The notes under the pieces: model-generated | Told to the model about the DNA's origin: nothing | Database searches by the model: none | The model's input: only the letters and a program-made list of their open reading frames with translations | Assembly (NCBI RefSeq): GCF_005221385.1 | Contig: NZ_CP039904.1 | Location: forward strand, 62,001 to 126,000 | DNA from: Agrobacterium tumefaciens | GTDB lineage: Bacteria; Pseudomonadota; Alphaproteobacteria; Rhizobiales; Rhizobiaceae | Direction: 5' to 3' | Length of the DNA stretch: 64,000 bases | Position numbers and translations under genes: made by a program | Part shown: piece by piece, positions 1 to 7,405 of the stretch | How the letters are laid out: the number at the start of each line of letters is the position of its first letter | Position numbering within the stretch: position 1 is the stretch's first letter

Positions 1-357
1 TGAAATGCGGATGCGATTGGCAACATCCATCGCATGTTTCATGGTGAGTTCACTGCTCTGCTGCGCGGTTATCAAGCTGTCCATGATGGCGCTGATGCGT
101 CCGCGAATTTTGCCCTCCTCCTGCGGCGTGGTGTTGTAAGCGATGTAGAGCAGGTCGATCGCATTGTCGGTATCGCGCTTGGCGCGCTCGACATCGTAGG
201 TCCCCTGGATCTTATCAACATAATACCGGACGAGCGCCGTATCCGCCTTGGGAAGGCTGAATTCCGGCTTCGACACGATCGCTTCGACATCGGCATCGAT
301 CGCGCTGTTGAGTTTGGTTTCCCGGCTTTCGAGATTGACGACATTATTCATTTTCAT
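1..357 (-). CDS. Hypothetical protein, C-terminal part off-window
   Basis: The reading frame is open from an ATG at 357 to the left edge, giving 119 visible codons and no stop, so the C-terminus is missing. A CAGGAG ribosome-binding site lies a few bases before the start; a second in-frame ATG at 351 is possible. The protein is charged and looks mostly helical, with no signal peptide or membrane segment in the visible part. It follows the coiled-coil exported protein at 401-1300 by about 43 bases on the same strand, so the two are probably co-transcribed. I do not recognise a family. Confidence 0.6.
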   Translation of the reverse strand, partial: MKMNNVVNLESRETKLNSAIDADVEAIVSKPEFSLPKADTALVRYYVDKIQGTYDVERAKRDTDNAIDLLYIAYNTTPQEEGKIRGRISAIMDSLITAQQSSELTMKHAMDVANRIRIS

Positions 358-400
358 GCTCCTGTTGATGGTTGTTACGGAGAGTCATGGGGTTGATCGT

Positions 401-1300
401 TCACGATCCGCATTGTTTCCTGGCATCTTCAGGCAATCCGGCCTCGGTGGAGGAAATGAACTGCGGCACGTCCTTGGTCAGGCCGTCGATCTCGGCGGAC
501 AGCCGGTCGACCTGACGTATTTTCGCGTCGTCAGGATTGACCTCGCTCGCTTCCTTGAGGGCATTGGTGAAATTGCCGAGCTGAATGTTGAAGTCCTGAA
601 CCTTGCCGTTGATGGTGGAAATCGCCGCTTTGAGCCTGGTGATCTGCTCTTCCAGATTTTTCACTGCGCTCTGGTTTTCCGCGTGGCTCTGCTGTGCCGC
701 TATCAGCTGGCGGCGATTGTTTTCGAGCTGGTTGCGAACGCCCTCAAGCGCCGTCCGGGCATTGTCCAGTCGCGGCAGTGCGATGCGATATTCCCTCTCC
801 GCGTCATTCATCCAGCCCAGCGCCTTCACCGCGGCGTCACCGGCCTGGCAAATTCCCGGCAGGAAGAAGAGGACGCCGCTGCATATTGTTACTCTCTTGG
901 CCTGCTCGTCCCTTTCCCTTCGGGCTTTTTCGAACACGGCCTGACGCGCCCTGACGTTCTCGCTCTCAGACTGAACCAGTTCTTCATAGCCCTTCACGGC
1001 CGTCTCGGACTGCGCCACCTGCCGTTCCAGCTCGATCTGCAGGTACATGGCCTCTCCCAGCGCCCGCTCCCGTTCGGCGCTGAGCTGTTGCTGCGCCGTC
1101 AGATGTTCCATCAGGCACACGGATCGGCGGCCGAGCAGCTCCCGGCTGGCTTCCGCCTGTTCAAGTTTTGACTGGAACGCCGCCACCTGTTCGGTGGTGA
1201 GGGCGGCCGCATTTGCAATGGCCGGCTGACCCATGGACGGAATATCAAACTGCATCGCAATTGCCGCAAGGCCGGCAAAAATAACATGTCGAAGTTGCAT
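401..1300 (-). CDS. Exported coiled-coil protein of unknown function
   Basis: This is a 299-residue protein. The start at 1300 is chosen because AGGAGG lies just upstream and because the protein then opens with a signal peptide (MQLRHVIFAGLAAIAM... ending near IANA). The longer open frame back to 1585 adds an unlikely leader. After the signal the chain is almost entirely long heptad-like helices rich in Glu, Gln, Ala and Arg. They are broken near residue 150 by a short hydrophobic Cys-containing stretch (CSGVLFFLPGICQAG), which could be a disulfide-linked helical turn. It is probably periplasmic. The gene at 1-357 lies immediately downstream. No enzymatic motif was seen. Confidence 0.7.
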   Translation of the reverse strand: MQLRHVIFAGLAAIAMQFDIPSMGQPAIANAAALTTEQVAAFQSKLEQAEASRELLGRRSVCLMEHLTAQQQLSAERERALGEAMYLQIELERQVAQSETAVKGYEELVQSESENVRARQAVFEKARRERDEQAKRVTICSGVLFFLPGICQAGDAAVKALGWMNDAEREYRIALPRLDNARTALEGVRNQLENNRRQLIAAQQSHAENQSAVKNLEEQITRLKAAISTINGKVQDFNIQLGNFTNALKEASEVNPDDAKIRQVDRLSAEIDGLTKDVPQFISSTEAGLPEDARKQCGS

Positions 1301-1866
1301 CGCTTTATCCTCCTTCTGAGAATTGGTGGTGAATGGACGTGCCGCGGCCCAGCCGGCATTGCTGCCGGACGCGCCAGAAACTCGGTAGAAACATGCGGAT
1401 GCCAGGCGGCTTCGGGATGCACTTTCCGTCACCTCGCCAAGGCCAAGAAAACAACCATCAAAGATTGTGCTTTCGATTGCCCAACGAAAGATATCGCGTC
1501 CGAAGCCAAATAAAATTATGCAATAAAAACAGACGATAACATTGTTATTATCGCCGCTCTCGCAAACCGTTCCAAAAGGGCACATATTTCAACGTGCTCT
1601 TTAACACTCAATTTATGAGAGTATTTTTTAATACCCCTCGGGAGAGCGATGCGGGAGTGCAACAAATTGCACGCATCTCCCGAACCCGGAACATTTCAGC
1701 TGTCATGTGGGCCTGAACGGCCGCAGTCGGTGAGCAAAACTCATATTTTTAAATTCGCCATAAAGTAGCGAAACTTAAATTCCGTGGGAGAAAGGCATCT
1801 GGAAAAGCAGCTGCGCAGGATTCAAAATCGCTCCCGCAAGGAGACCCCGTTCGGCCGCAGCCGGAC
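1301..1866. other. Intergenic region with divergent promoters
   Basis: This 566-base stretch separates two divergent genes. It is AT-richer than its surroundings around 1500-1640 and must hold promoters for both. A stem-loop can be drawn at 1652-1682: CGGGAG pairs with CTCCCG around an inner TGCAA/TTGCA stem, with a five-base bulge. No T-tract follows it. I see no convincing gene. Confidence 0.5.
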
Positions 1867-2694
1867 ATGCTTCAGGAGAGGCTGACACCCCTTGCGAACC
1901 GGATCCTGAACGATGCCGCTTTTGACGAGACTGTCATCCGTCTTTGCTCGCAGATATCGAGGGTCTACAAGCAGGAACCACGCCTCGTCCGCGCTCTCGG
2001 TGATTTCGGCGCATTCGCAACGATCCTGTGCGCCGTCGCTCTGGCATCGGTTCATGGCGGACGATTTACCCTGGCTGAGGTTCAGGCCGTCGTCGTCCCC
2101 CGAGGCTGGGCCTCAAGCCGCAGGACACGGGCGCTGATCGACTGGCTGGAACTCGAAGGCGCCGCCCGGCGGCATCAGCCCAATGGCGACAACCGCGAAC
2201 GCCCATGGTCGTTGTGTGGCTGGCTGATCATGGCGATCGAGACACTCGCCGAGACTTATCTTGCCGCAGCCGCGCCATGGCAGGCGCAACCGGTTATGGA
2301 CAGGCCGGCGAAAGACATCGGCGTCAACATCCTTATTGATGGCGTCGGCTGGCTTTTGAAACAACCGCAGGAGTTCAGCCCCACATCAATGGAAACCCTG
2401 ATGTTCCTGGGCCATGCGCCCGGATTTCCTCTGCTGCTGGATCTGCTGTCTGCGGCCAAAACCAGCAAATCCGGTGCCTCCAATTGTGAGTTTTCCCGCA
2501 AGGCGGCTGCGCGCGCCTATGGGATCAGCCGCGCCCAGGTCACGGCCCTATTGGCCAAGGCAGAACGCCTGAGCATCTTGAAGAGGGACGGATCCCGCAT
2601 ACTTCTGAGCGATGGGACATTGCAGAATGTACAAAGGGATATCGCCCATCAACTGGCATTCATTGTCGTGTGGTTAGGGATTTTGAGGGCCTGA
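1867..2694 (+). CDS. Hypothetical protein with HTH-like segments
   Basis: This is a 275-residue cytosolic protein with no signal peptide. Two segments resemble winged-helix DNA-binding regions. One is near residues 65-100, with the pattern FTLAEVQ... followed by RRTRALIDWLELEG. The other is near residues 210-245, where FSRKAAARAYGISRAQ reads like helix-turn-helix and is followed by LSILKRDGS as a possible wing. The start is uncertain: the nearest good purine-rich site (AAGGAG at 1838) is too far upstream of the ATG, and the frame stays open back to 1753 without another ATG. It may be a transcription factor, but I do not recognise the family. Confidence 0.6.
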   Translation: MLQERLTPLANRILNDAAFDETVIRLCSQISRVYKQEPRLVRALGDFGAFATILCAVALASVHGGRFTLAEVQAVVVPRGWASSRRTRALIDWLELEGAARRHQPNGDNRERPWSLCGWLIMAIETLAETYLAAAAPWQAQPVMDRPAKDIGVNILIDGVGWLLKQPQEFSPTSMETLMFLGHAPGFPLLLDLLSAAKTSKSGASNCEFSRKAAARAYGISRAQVTALLAKAERLSILKRDGSRILLSDGTLQNVQRDIAHQLAFIVVWLGILRA

Positions 2695-2769
2695 CGATAT
2701 CAGCGATTGTTCACGATAGCGACGCCACTAGGAAAACCGATGCCGCCGGGTTAGAAGAAGCGATACCGG

Positions 2770-3495
2770 ATGCGTGACATGACCCTGCCAGAAAAGACCC
2801 CAGCCGTGGATGCCACAATCGAGGATCGCTCGCTTTTGATCCGCGAATCCCTGCGCAATGCCATCATCGACCGGCGGCTGGCGCCGGGAACCAAACTGTC
2901 GGAAGCCGAGGTTGGGGCACTCTTCGATGTCAGCCGCACCGTGGCGCGCGCCGCGTTGCAGATTTTGGCCTTCGAGGGGCTGGTGAAGACCGAGCGTAAC
3001 CGTGGGGCCTTCGTTTCCACGCCTTCACCGGAAGAAGCGCGCCAGATTTTCGCCTCGCGCCGCCTGATCGAACCGGGCATCATCGCGGCGGCGGTGGAGC
3101 GCATCACCCCTGCGGATATTGTACGGTTTCAGCATCACCTCGTCGAAGAGGCGCAATATATGAATGAACGCGGCCCGGCGGCACGCCGGGCGGAAATAAA
3201 GGCCTCGGGCGATTTCCATCTCATGCTGGCGGCCCTATCCGGCAATGTCATCCTCCAGCGGTTTATGGATGAGCTGGTCGCCCGCTCCTCGCTGGTCGTC
3301 GCCCTTTATGGCCGTTCGGGTATTTCGAGCTGCGGCCACAACGAACATCTCGCCATTCTCGAGCTTGTCGCAAAGGGCGATGCAAAAGGCGCTTCAGATC
3401 TCATGCTCCATCACCTCGATCATATCGAGGCCGATCTCGATCTGCAGCCGAAGCAGGGTGTCAGCCTGCGAAATGCGCTGGCACCGCTCGCCTGA
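2770..3495 (+). CDS. GntR-family regulator, FadR subgroup (FCD domain)
   Basis: This is a 241-residue DNA-binding repressor or activator. The N-terminal winged helix is clear at about residues 20-80 (SLRNAIIDRRLAPGTKLSEA, then VSRTVARAALQILAFEGLV and a wing). The remainder is the all-helical FCD ligand domain, with the His residues expected for its metal site (GDFHLMLAALSGN, NEHLAIL, HHLDHIE). FCD regulators usually sense small organic acids. No metabolic gene is adjacent: the 3' neighbour is a convergent exonuclease, so the target is unknown. A start at 2779 (MTLPEK) is equally possible, since the ribosome-binding site is weak for both. Confidence 0.85.
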   Translation: MRDMTLPEKTPAVDATIEDRSLLIRESLRNAIIDRRLAPGTKLSEAEVGALFDVSRTVARAALQILAFEGLVKTERNRGAFVSTPSPEEARQIFASRRLIEPGIIAAAVERITPADIVRFQHHLVEEAQYMNERGPAARRAEIKASGDFHLMLAALSGNVILQRFMDELVARSSLVVALYGRSGISSCGHNEHLAILELVAKGDAKGASDLMLHHLDHIEADLDLQPKQGVSLRNALAPLA

Positions 3496-3546
3496 TCGCC
3501 GGCGGAATCGATGGCGGAGAATGTCCGCCGCTCCCGCACGAGTGCT

Positions 3547-4527
3547 CTAGTTGGCCTTGAAGCGGTCGAAGGCTGTGAGGTGCTTGACCGGGGGATCGGC
3601 CTCCCAGCGGTAAATCTCGGTCCGCAGGAAATGCAGCTCCTCGTCGAGCTTTTCTTCGGCCACTTCCACCCACCAGGCTTTGGGTCGGCCATCGGAGCCA
3701 TCTGACCAGCGGTAGCCGCGCTTTTTCAGATGATCCTTCATGTCGAAGGGGCTGTTTTCCGCATAAATGCGGACACGGGAGCGCTGGCTTGCCTGATGCA
3801 GTTCTGCGAAGGGTGCTTCGCCCTGCCCCGCACGGGCATGACCCAGCACTTCCAGAAGCGCAAAACAATCATCGACGGCGCGATGGCCGTCGTGGAAATA
3901 ACCGGACTGCCCTATCAGATAGGCAAGTTTGCTGCCCTCAAAACCCCGCGCCCTCCAGTCGATCTCGGAAACCGAACAGGCCCATGCCTTCTCGCGGAAA
4001 ATCGGTGAGAAAGCCTCGCAGAACGGGCGGTCGAAGCCGGCATTATGGGCGATGATCAGATCCGCCCTGGCAACAAGTGCGCTCAGGCGGTCCATGTCTA
4101 TTACCTGTCCTTCGACCATCTCGTCGGTAATACCGGTCAGGCGCGTGATCTCTTCCGGGATAGTGACGCCGGGCTGCCGCAGGCCGCCATAAACACCGGT
4201 AACGTCGCCGATCGCGCCGTGATCGTCGAATGTGAAGGCGATGACGCCGATCTCGATGATCTCGTCGGTTCGATGATTAAGCCCTGTGGTTTCGGTATCG
4301 AGGATGATGCCCTGACGCGGAAATTCCGGCCGCGGTTTGTCGACGACCGCGCGTGGCATGAGCCGGCGTGAAACACGGTAATTGCCGGTGGATTCAAGAT
4401 ATCCGGCAAGCGTCTCATCATCCGCAACGTTTTTCTGCACCGTTTCGCGGCCGGCCGCTTTTCGCCCCCGTTCACCCTGGGGGAAACGCGCTGCCGCGGA
4501 ACCGAAAAAATCCAACTGGGAGTTCAT
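3547..4527 (-). CDS. DEDDh 3'-5' exonuclease with C-terminal extension
   Basis: This 326-residue protein belongs to the DnaQ/RNase T superfamily. The three Exo motifs are visible: ILDTETTGL supplies the first Asp and Glu, HNAGFDRPF the second Asp, and HRAVDDCFALL the final His and Asp. The enzyme should remove nucleotides from DNA or RNA 3' ends using two metal ions. About 80 residues precede the nuclease domain. About 100 follow it, including YAENSPFDMKDHLKKRGYRW and a Trp-rich PKAWWVEV segment, which looks like a small accessory domain. The start at 4527 (MNSQLDFF) is chosen over the longer frame to 4653, whose extra residues look non-coding. It converges on the GntR gene. Confidence 0.85.
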   Translation of the reverse strand: MNSQLDFFGSAAARFPQGERGRKAAGRETVQKNVADDETLAGYLESTGNYRVSRRLMPRAVVDKPRPEFPRQGIILDTETTGLNHRTDEIIEIGVIAFTFDDHGAIGDVTGVYGGLRQPGVTIPEEITRLTGITDEMVEGQVIDMDRLSALVARADLIIAHNAGFDRPFCEAFSPIFREKAWACSVSEIDWRARGFEGSKLAYLIGQSGYFHDGHRAVDDCFALLEVLGHARAGQGEAPFAELHQASQRSRVRIYAENSPFDMKDHLKKRGYRWSDGSDGRPKAWWVEVAEEKLDEELHFLRTEIYRWEADPPVKHLTAFDRFKAN

Positions 4528-4710
4528 TATGCGCCTGTCCGCCGTATCCGGAAATCGTGATTTAAGTAGTCCAACATATGTGCAGAGGCTCACGGTAACA
4601 ACAGCGGTTGCTGTCATCCACAGAAACTGACCCACACAGGTTGCGGGTTGCACCTTCTCGTTGCGGTGTTAGAAGGGAAATACCGTTCCGTGTTCAAGGA
4701 GAGAAAACGA

Positions 4711-5613
4711 ATGCCGATCCCATCGCTTTCCAACCCGAAGACGCTCGCTGACCAGAGCCGGTTGAAGCTGTTTCCGCTGCAAAGCGGCCCGCAATTCGCC
4801 AATGTGAACATTTCCACCGGCGCAAGCGGCATCGTCTTCACCGGTTATACGCGAGATGCGAGTGCGGATAACGACGCCTTCTCCTGCTGCGGCAGCTATA
4901 CGCTGCGCAACTCCGTCCACGCTGCCATTGCCGGCATGACCAGCGACAATTGCACGCTGTTTGCCCTGAAAAGCGTCATCAATCAGCGCCCGTGCCTCGC
5001 CGTTGGTGGTTTCGATGCCGAAGGCAAGCCCGTCCGGCTGTCGCAGACGGAATTTGAACAGGTCACCAGACCGCTCTTTAATTTCGCCGACAAGGTTTCG
5101 CCGATCCTCGGCAGCGAACCGGCACCGGGCATTCAGGTGCGCAGCGGTGACGCCTCCTACAATTATCAGGTCGATGCGCGCAGCGGCCGTTTCCGCTTCA
5201 CCTATAAGGACAGCATGAACGGTGGGCTTTTCGGACCTTCCGCCGACGGCAATGTTTCGCTTGAGCACGACGGGCACCGACTTGCCAGAATAAGCGCGGG
5301 CGGCAGCTACAGCCAGTCCGACAATTCGATCAGCGGCTCCGCCTATCGCGACATCGATTCCCGTGGTTTCGATGCGACTGTGCGCAGCGGGCAGGCTTCC
5401 GCCATGTTCGGAAGAACCTATACGGAAAACGCCATCACGCGCAAAATCGGCATTGGTTATGGCAATACCTCATTGCGCCGTGAGGACACGCCCGGCGGAA
5501 CAATCAAGGAAAGCCTCGAACACAAGCTGGAAAAAGTCACCCTAGAAGTGTCCCGCACCCGCGACCGGGCGAAAGGCACCGAATATATGCTGACGATCAA
5601 GATGCAGCTGTAA
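4711..5613 (+). CDS. Hypothetical protein
   Basis: This 300-residue protein starts at the ATG at 4711, which has a strong AAGGAGAG site; the longer frame from 4648 lacks one. The N-terminal half includes a Cys pair in DAFSCCGSYTLRN and the segment NCTLFALKSVINQRPCL. The C-terminal half is rich in Gly, Ser and Arg with alternating hydrophobic residues (SGSAYRDIDSRGFDATVRSG), suggesting beta structure. There is no signal peptide. I do not recognise a family. It is divergent from the exonuclease and upstream of the sigma-factor cassette. Confidence 0.65.
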   Translation: MPIPSLSNPKTLADQSRLKLFPLQSGPQFANVNISTGASGIVFTGYTRDASADNDAFSCCGSYTLRNSVHAAIAGMTSDNCTLFALKSVINQRPCLAVGGFDAEGKPVRLSQTEFEQVTRPLFNFADKVSPILGSEPAPGIQVRSGDASYNYQVDARSGRFRFTYKDSMNGGLFGPSADGNVSLEHDGHRLARISAGGSYSQSDNSISGSAYRDIDSRGFDATVRSGQASAMFGRTYTENAITRKIGIGYGNTSLRREDTPGGTIKESLEHKLEKVTLEVSRTRDRAKGTEYMLTIKMQL

Positions 5614-5680
5614 GGCCTGCCCAGGCCGGGGCGGCTCGGACATGCACGTCCGCCGCGATCACGGCCTGCCGGCTTTAACA

Positions 5681-5695
5681 TGATTATTTAAGTTA
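5681..5695. promoter_or_regulatory. Near-match to iron-responsive operator (TGA-N9-TTA)
   Basis: TGATTATTTAAGTTA differs by one base from the TGA-N9-TCA pattern known for RirA-bound iron-responsive operators in Rhizobiales. It lies 59 bases before the sigma-factor start. It is weaker than the exact match at 50130 but sits in the equivalent place. Confidence 0.35.
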
Positions 5696-5753
5696 AGTAT
5701 TGAATTCGCATCTGCCACGGGGTATCGCCTGAAGTCCAATCTCCAGGTCGGTC

Positions 5754-6263
5754 ATGACGCAGCGCGACGACAAATTCCTTTCGGCATTCCTGAAAACCCA
5801 GTCGGATATCAAGCGATATCTGACGCGGATGACGGGCTCGCGCGAGGATGCCGAGGATCTTGCCCATGAGGCATGGATCAAGCTGGCGAGAAACAGCTCG
5901 AATGCATCCGCAGCACCAGTGCCTTATCTCAAGCGCATCGCTAGGTCGCTGGCCATCGATCATGGGCGGGGACGCAGGCACAGGGCCACGACCGAACAGA
6001 TCGAGGATGCCCTTTCCATTCAAGACGAGCGCCCGGGTCCTGACCAGCAGGTGATCGACCGCGACCAGATCCGGCAGCTTATGCGGGTCATCGGTGAACT
6101 GCCGGATCGACAGAGAAAGATGCTGGTCGCGGCGCGGCTGGAATTTCGTCCCTATGCCGAGATCGCGGAAGAGTTCCATGTCTCCACCCGCACGGTGGAA
6201 ATGGAAATCAATCGCGCCCTCAGCTACTGCATCGAGAAAATGGGACATGAGCGGCGCAGATAA
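5754..6263 (+). CDS. ECF-type RNA polymerase sigma factor (FecI/HasI-like)
   Basis: This 169-residue protein has the two conserved ECF sigma regions. Region 2 is at about residues 10-75 (TGSREDAEDLAHEAWIKLAR, then PVPYLKRIARSLAIDHGR). Region 4 is near residues 110-160 (IGELPDRQRKMLVAARLE, then YAEIAEEFHVSTRTVEMEI). It is followed by a FecR-type anti-sigma gene and a TonB-dependent receptor with a signalling domain, the standard cell-surface-signalling order. It should direct RNA polymerase to the receptor operon when the outer-membrane receptor is occupied. Confidence 0.9.
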   Translation: MTQRDDKFLSAFLKTQSDIKRYLTRMTGSREDAEDLAHEAWIKLARNSSNASAAPVPYLKRIARSLAIDHGRGRRHRATTEQIEDALSIQDERPGPDQQVIDRDQIRQLMRVIGELPDRQRKMLVAARLEFRPYAEIAEEFHVSTRTVEMEINRALSYCIEKMGHERRR

Positions 6264-6308
6264 TTTTCGGATTTACCGTTTGTGATCGTTAGAGCTAATG
6301 AGGTTCAT

Positions 6309-6328
6309 GTGAAATTCCGGTATCGGGG
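6309..6328 (+). promoter_or_regulatory. Candidate ECF promoter motif
   Basis: GTGAAATT-CC-N5-CGGGG precedes the FecR gene start by 22 bases. The same motif with identical internal spacing (GTGAAATT-TC-N5-CGGGG) occurs at 51692-51711 before the second TonB receptor. The shared spacing suggests a promoter element read by one or both sigma factors. Confidence 0.35.
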
Positions 6329-6349
6329 CGTATTTTTGATAGGGGTTGC

Positions 6350-7276
6350 GTGTTGAACGAAGGATCCGATGCGCTCAGGAAGAAGGCCACGTCCTTTATC
6401 GTCAGGCTGCGCTCCGGCGCGGCCACGGTTGAGGATACAGAGGCGCTCCGCCACTGGCGCAGCCTCAGCGCCGATCATGAGCGCGCCTTTGTCGAGGCCT
6501 CGGCGCTCTGGCGCGATCTTGGCCCGGCCCTGGAGGCGCAGGCGAAGCCCCCCGTCAACGCCACATCCAGACGATCTTTTCTGGTGGGCAGCAGCCTTGC
6601 CGCCGGCCTTGCAGGCATTGCCATCGCCCTGCCGGAACTCGGTTACCTGCCATCCATCGGCGCAATGCTTGCGGATTTTTCGACTGGCGTCGGCGAGCAG
6701 CAGAATGTCAGCCTGCCGGACGGATCGACCGCCTTTCTCGACGGCGGCTCCGCCCTGTCGCTGGACAGCGGCGAACGGCAGTTCGATCTCACGGCAGGTG
6801 CAGCGGTTTTCACCGTCCAGCAGGCGGCGAACATTCCTTTTGTGGTCAAAGCCGGCAATGGCCGCGTGCAGGCCTCCAGCGGCGCGTTCAGCGTCACCCA
6901 TAATGCCAGCGGCGTGACCGTGGAATGCCTGTCCGGTCCACTCAGCGTGCACTGTCTCGGCGATGCGCAGCTGCTTCCGGGAGAAGCAATCGTCTATTCG
7001 GACGCTGGCCTTGGGGAAAAATCCGCAATCGACCTCGAGACGGCATCGGCATGGCGTGAAGGCATGCTGGTCTTCAACAACCGTCCGCTGGAAGACATCG
7101 TCGCGAGCCTGAACCGCCACCGGCGCGGCAGGATCATCATCACCCGTCAAAGCCTGCGCTCCCTGCACGTCTCGGGCGTCTTTCAGCTCAACCGGCCGCA
7201 GGACATTATCGCGCATCTTGAAGAAACCCTGCATCTTCATGCGGTTGGCGCAGGCGGAATCCTGCTGCTCGTCTAA
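6350..7276 (+). CDS. FecR-family anti-sigma / sigma regulator
   Basis: This 308-residue inner-membrane protein starts with GTG. The cytoplasmic N-terminus (about residues 5-65) has the DUF4880-like pattern of FecR proteins (FIVRLRSGAATVEDTEALRHWRS, then DHERAFVEASALW). A single membrane segment lies near residues 80-100 (SFLVGSSLAAGLAGIAIALP). The periplasmic FecR domain follows (VSLPDGSTAFLDGGSALSL), and the C-terminal region (FNNRPLEDIVASLNRHRRG, then ISGVF-like VSGVFQLNRPQ) is the STN-like part that contacts the receptor. It should hold the upstream sigma factor inactive until the receptor signals. Confidence 0.88.
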   Translation: MLNEGSDALRKKATSFIVRLRSGAATVEDTEALRHWRSLSADHERAFVEASALWRDLGPALEAQAKPPVNATSRRSFLVGSSLAAGLAGIAIALPELGYLPSIGAMLADFSTGVGEQQNVSLPDGSTAFLDGGSALSLDSGERQFDLTAGAAVFTVQQAANIPFVVKAGNGRVQASSGAFSVTHNASGVTVECLSGPLSVHCLGDAQLLPGEAIVYSDAGLGEKSAIDLETASAWREGMLVFNNRPLEDIVASLNRHRRGRIIITRQSLRSLHVSGVFQLNRPQDIIAHLEETLHLHAVGAGGILLLV

Positions 7277-7405
7277 GCCCTTTCGAACCGGAGACAGCGC
7301 TGGATTCCGGACGATCCGAAAATATTACAAAAAAACTCCACAAATCTTTTCGGGTTCATGCGCCTCGGTCGTCTTCCCTATCAGAGGCCGCAGCAAGGCG
7401 GCGAA

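Noticed and set aside
248..1171. A plus-strand frame of 307 codons
   Set aside because: It lies wholly opposite the exported coiled-coil gene, whose ribosome-binding site and signal peptide are convincing; the plus-strand protein is compositionally unlike a real one.
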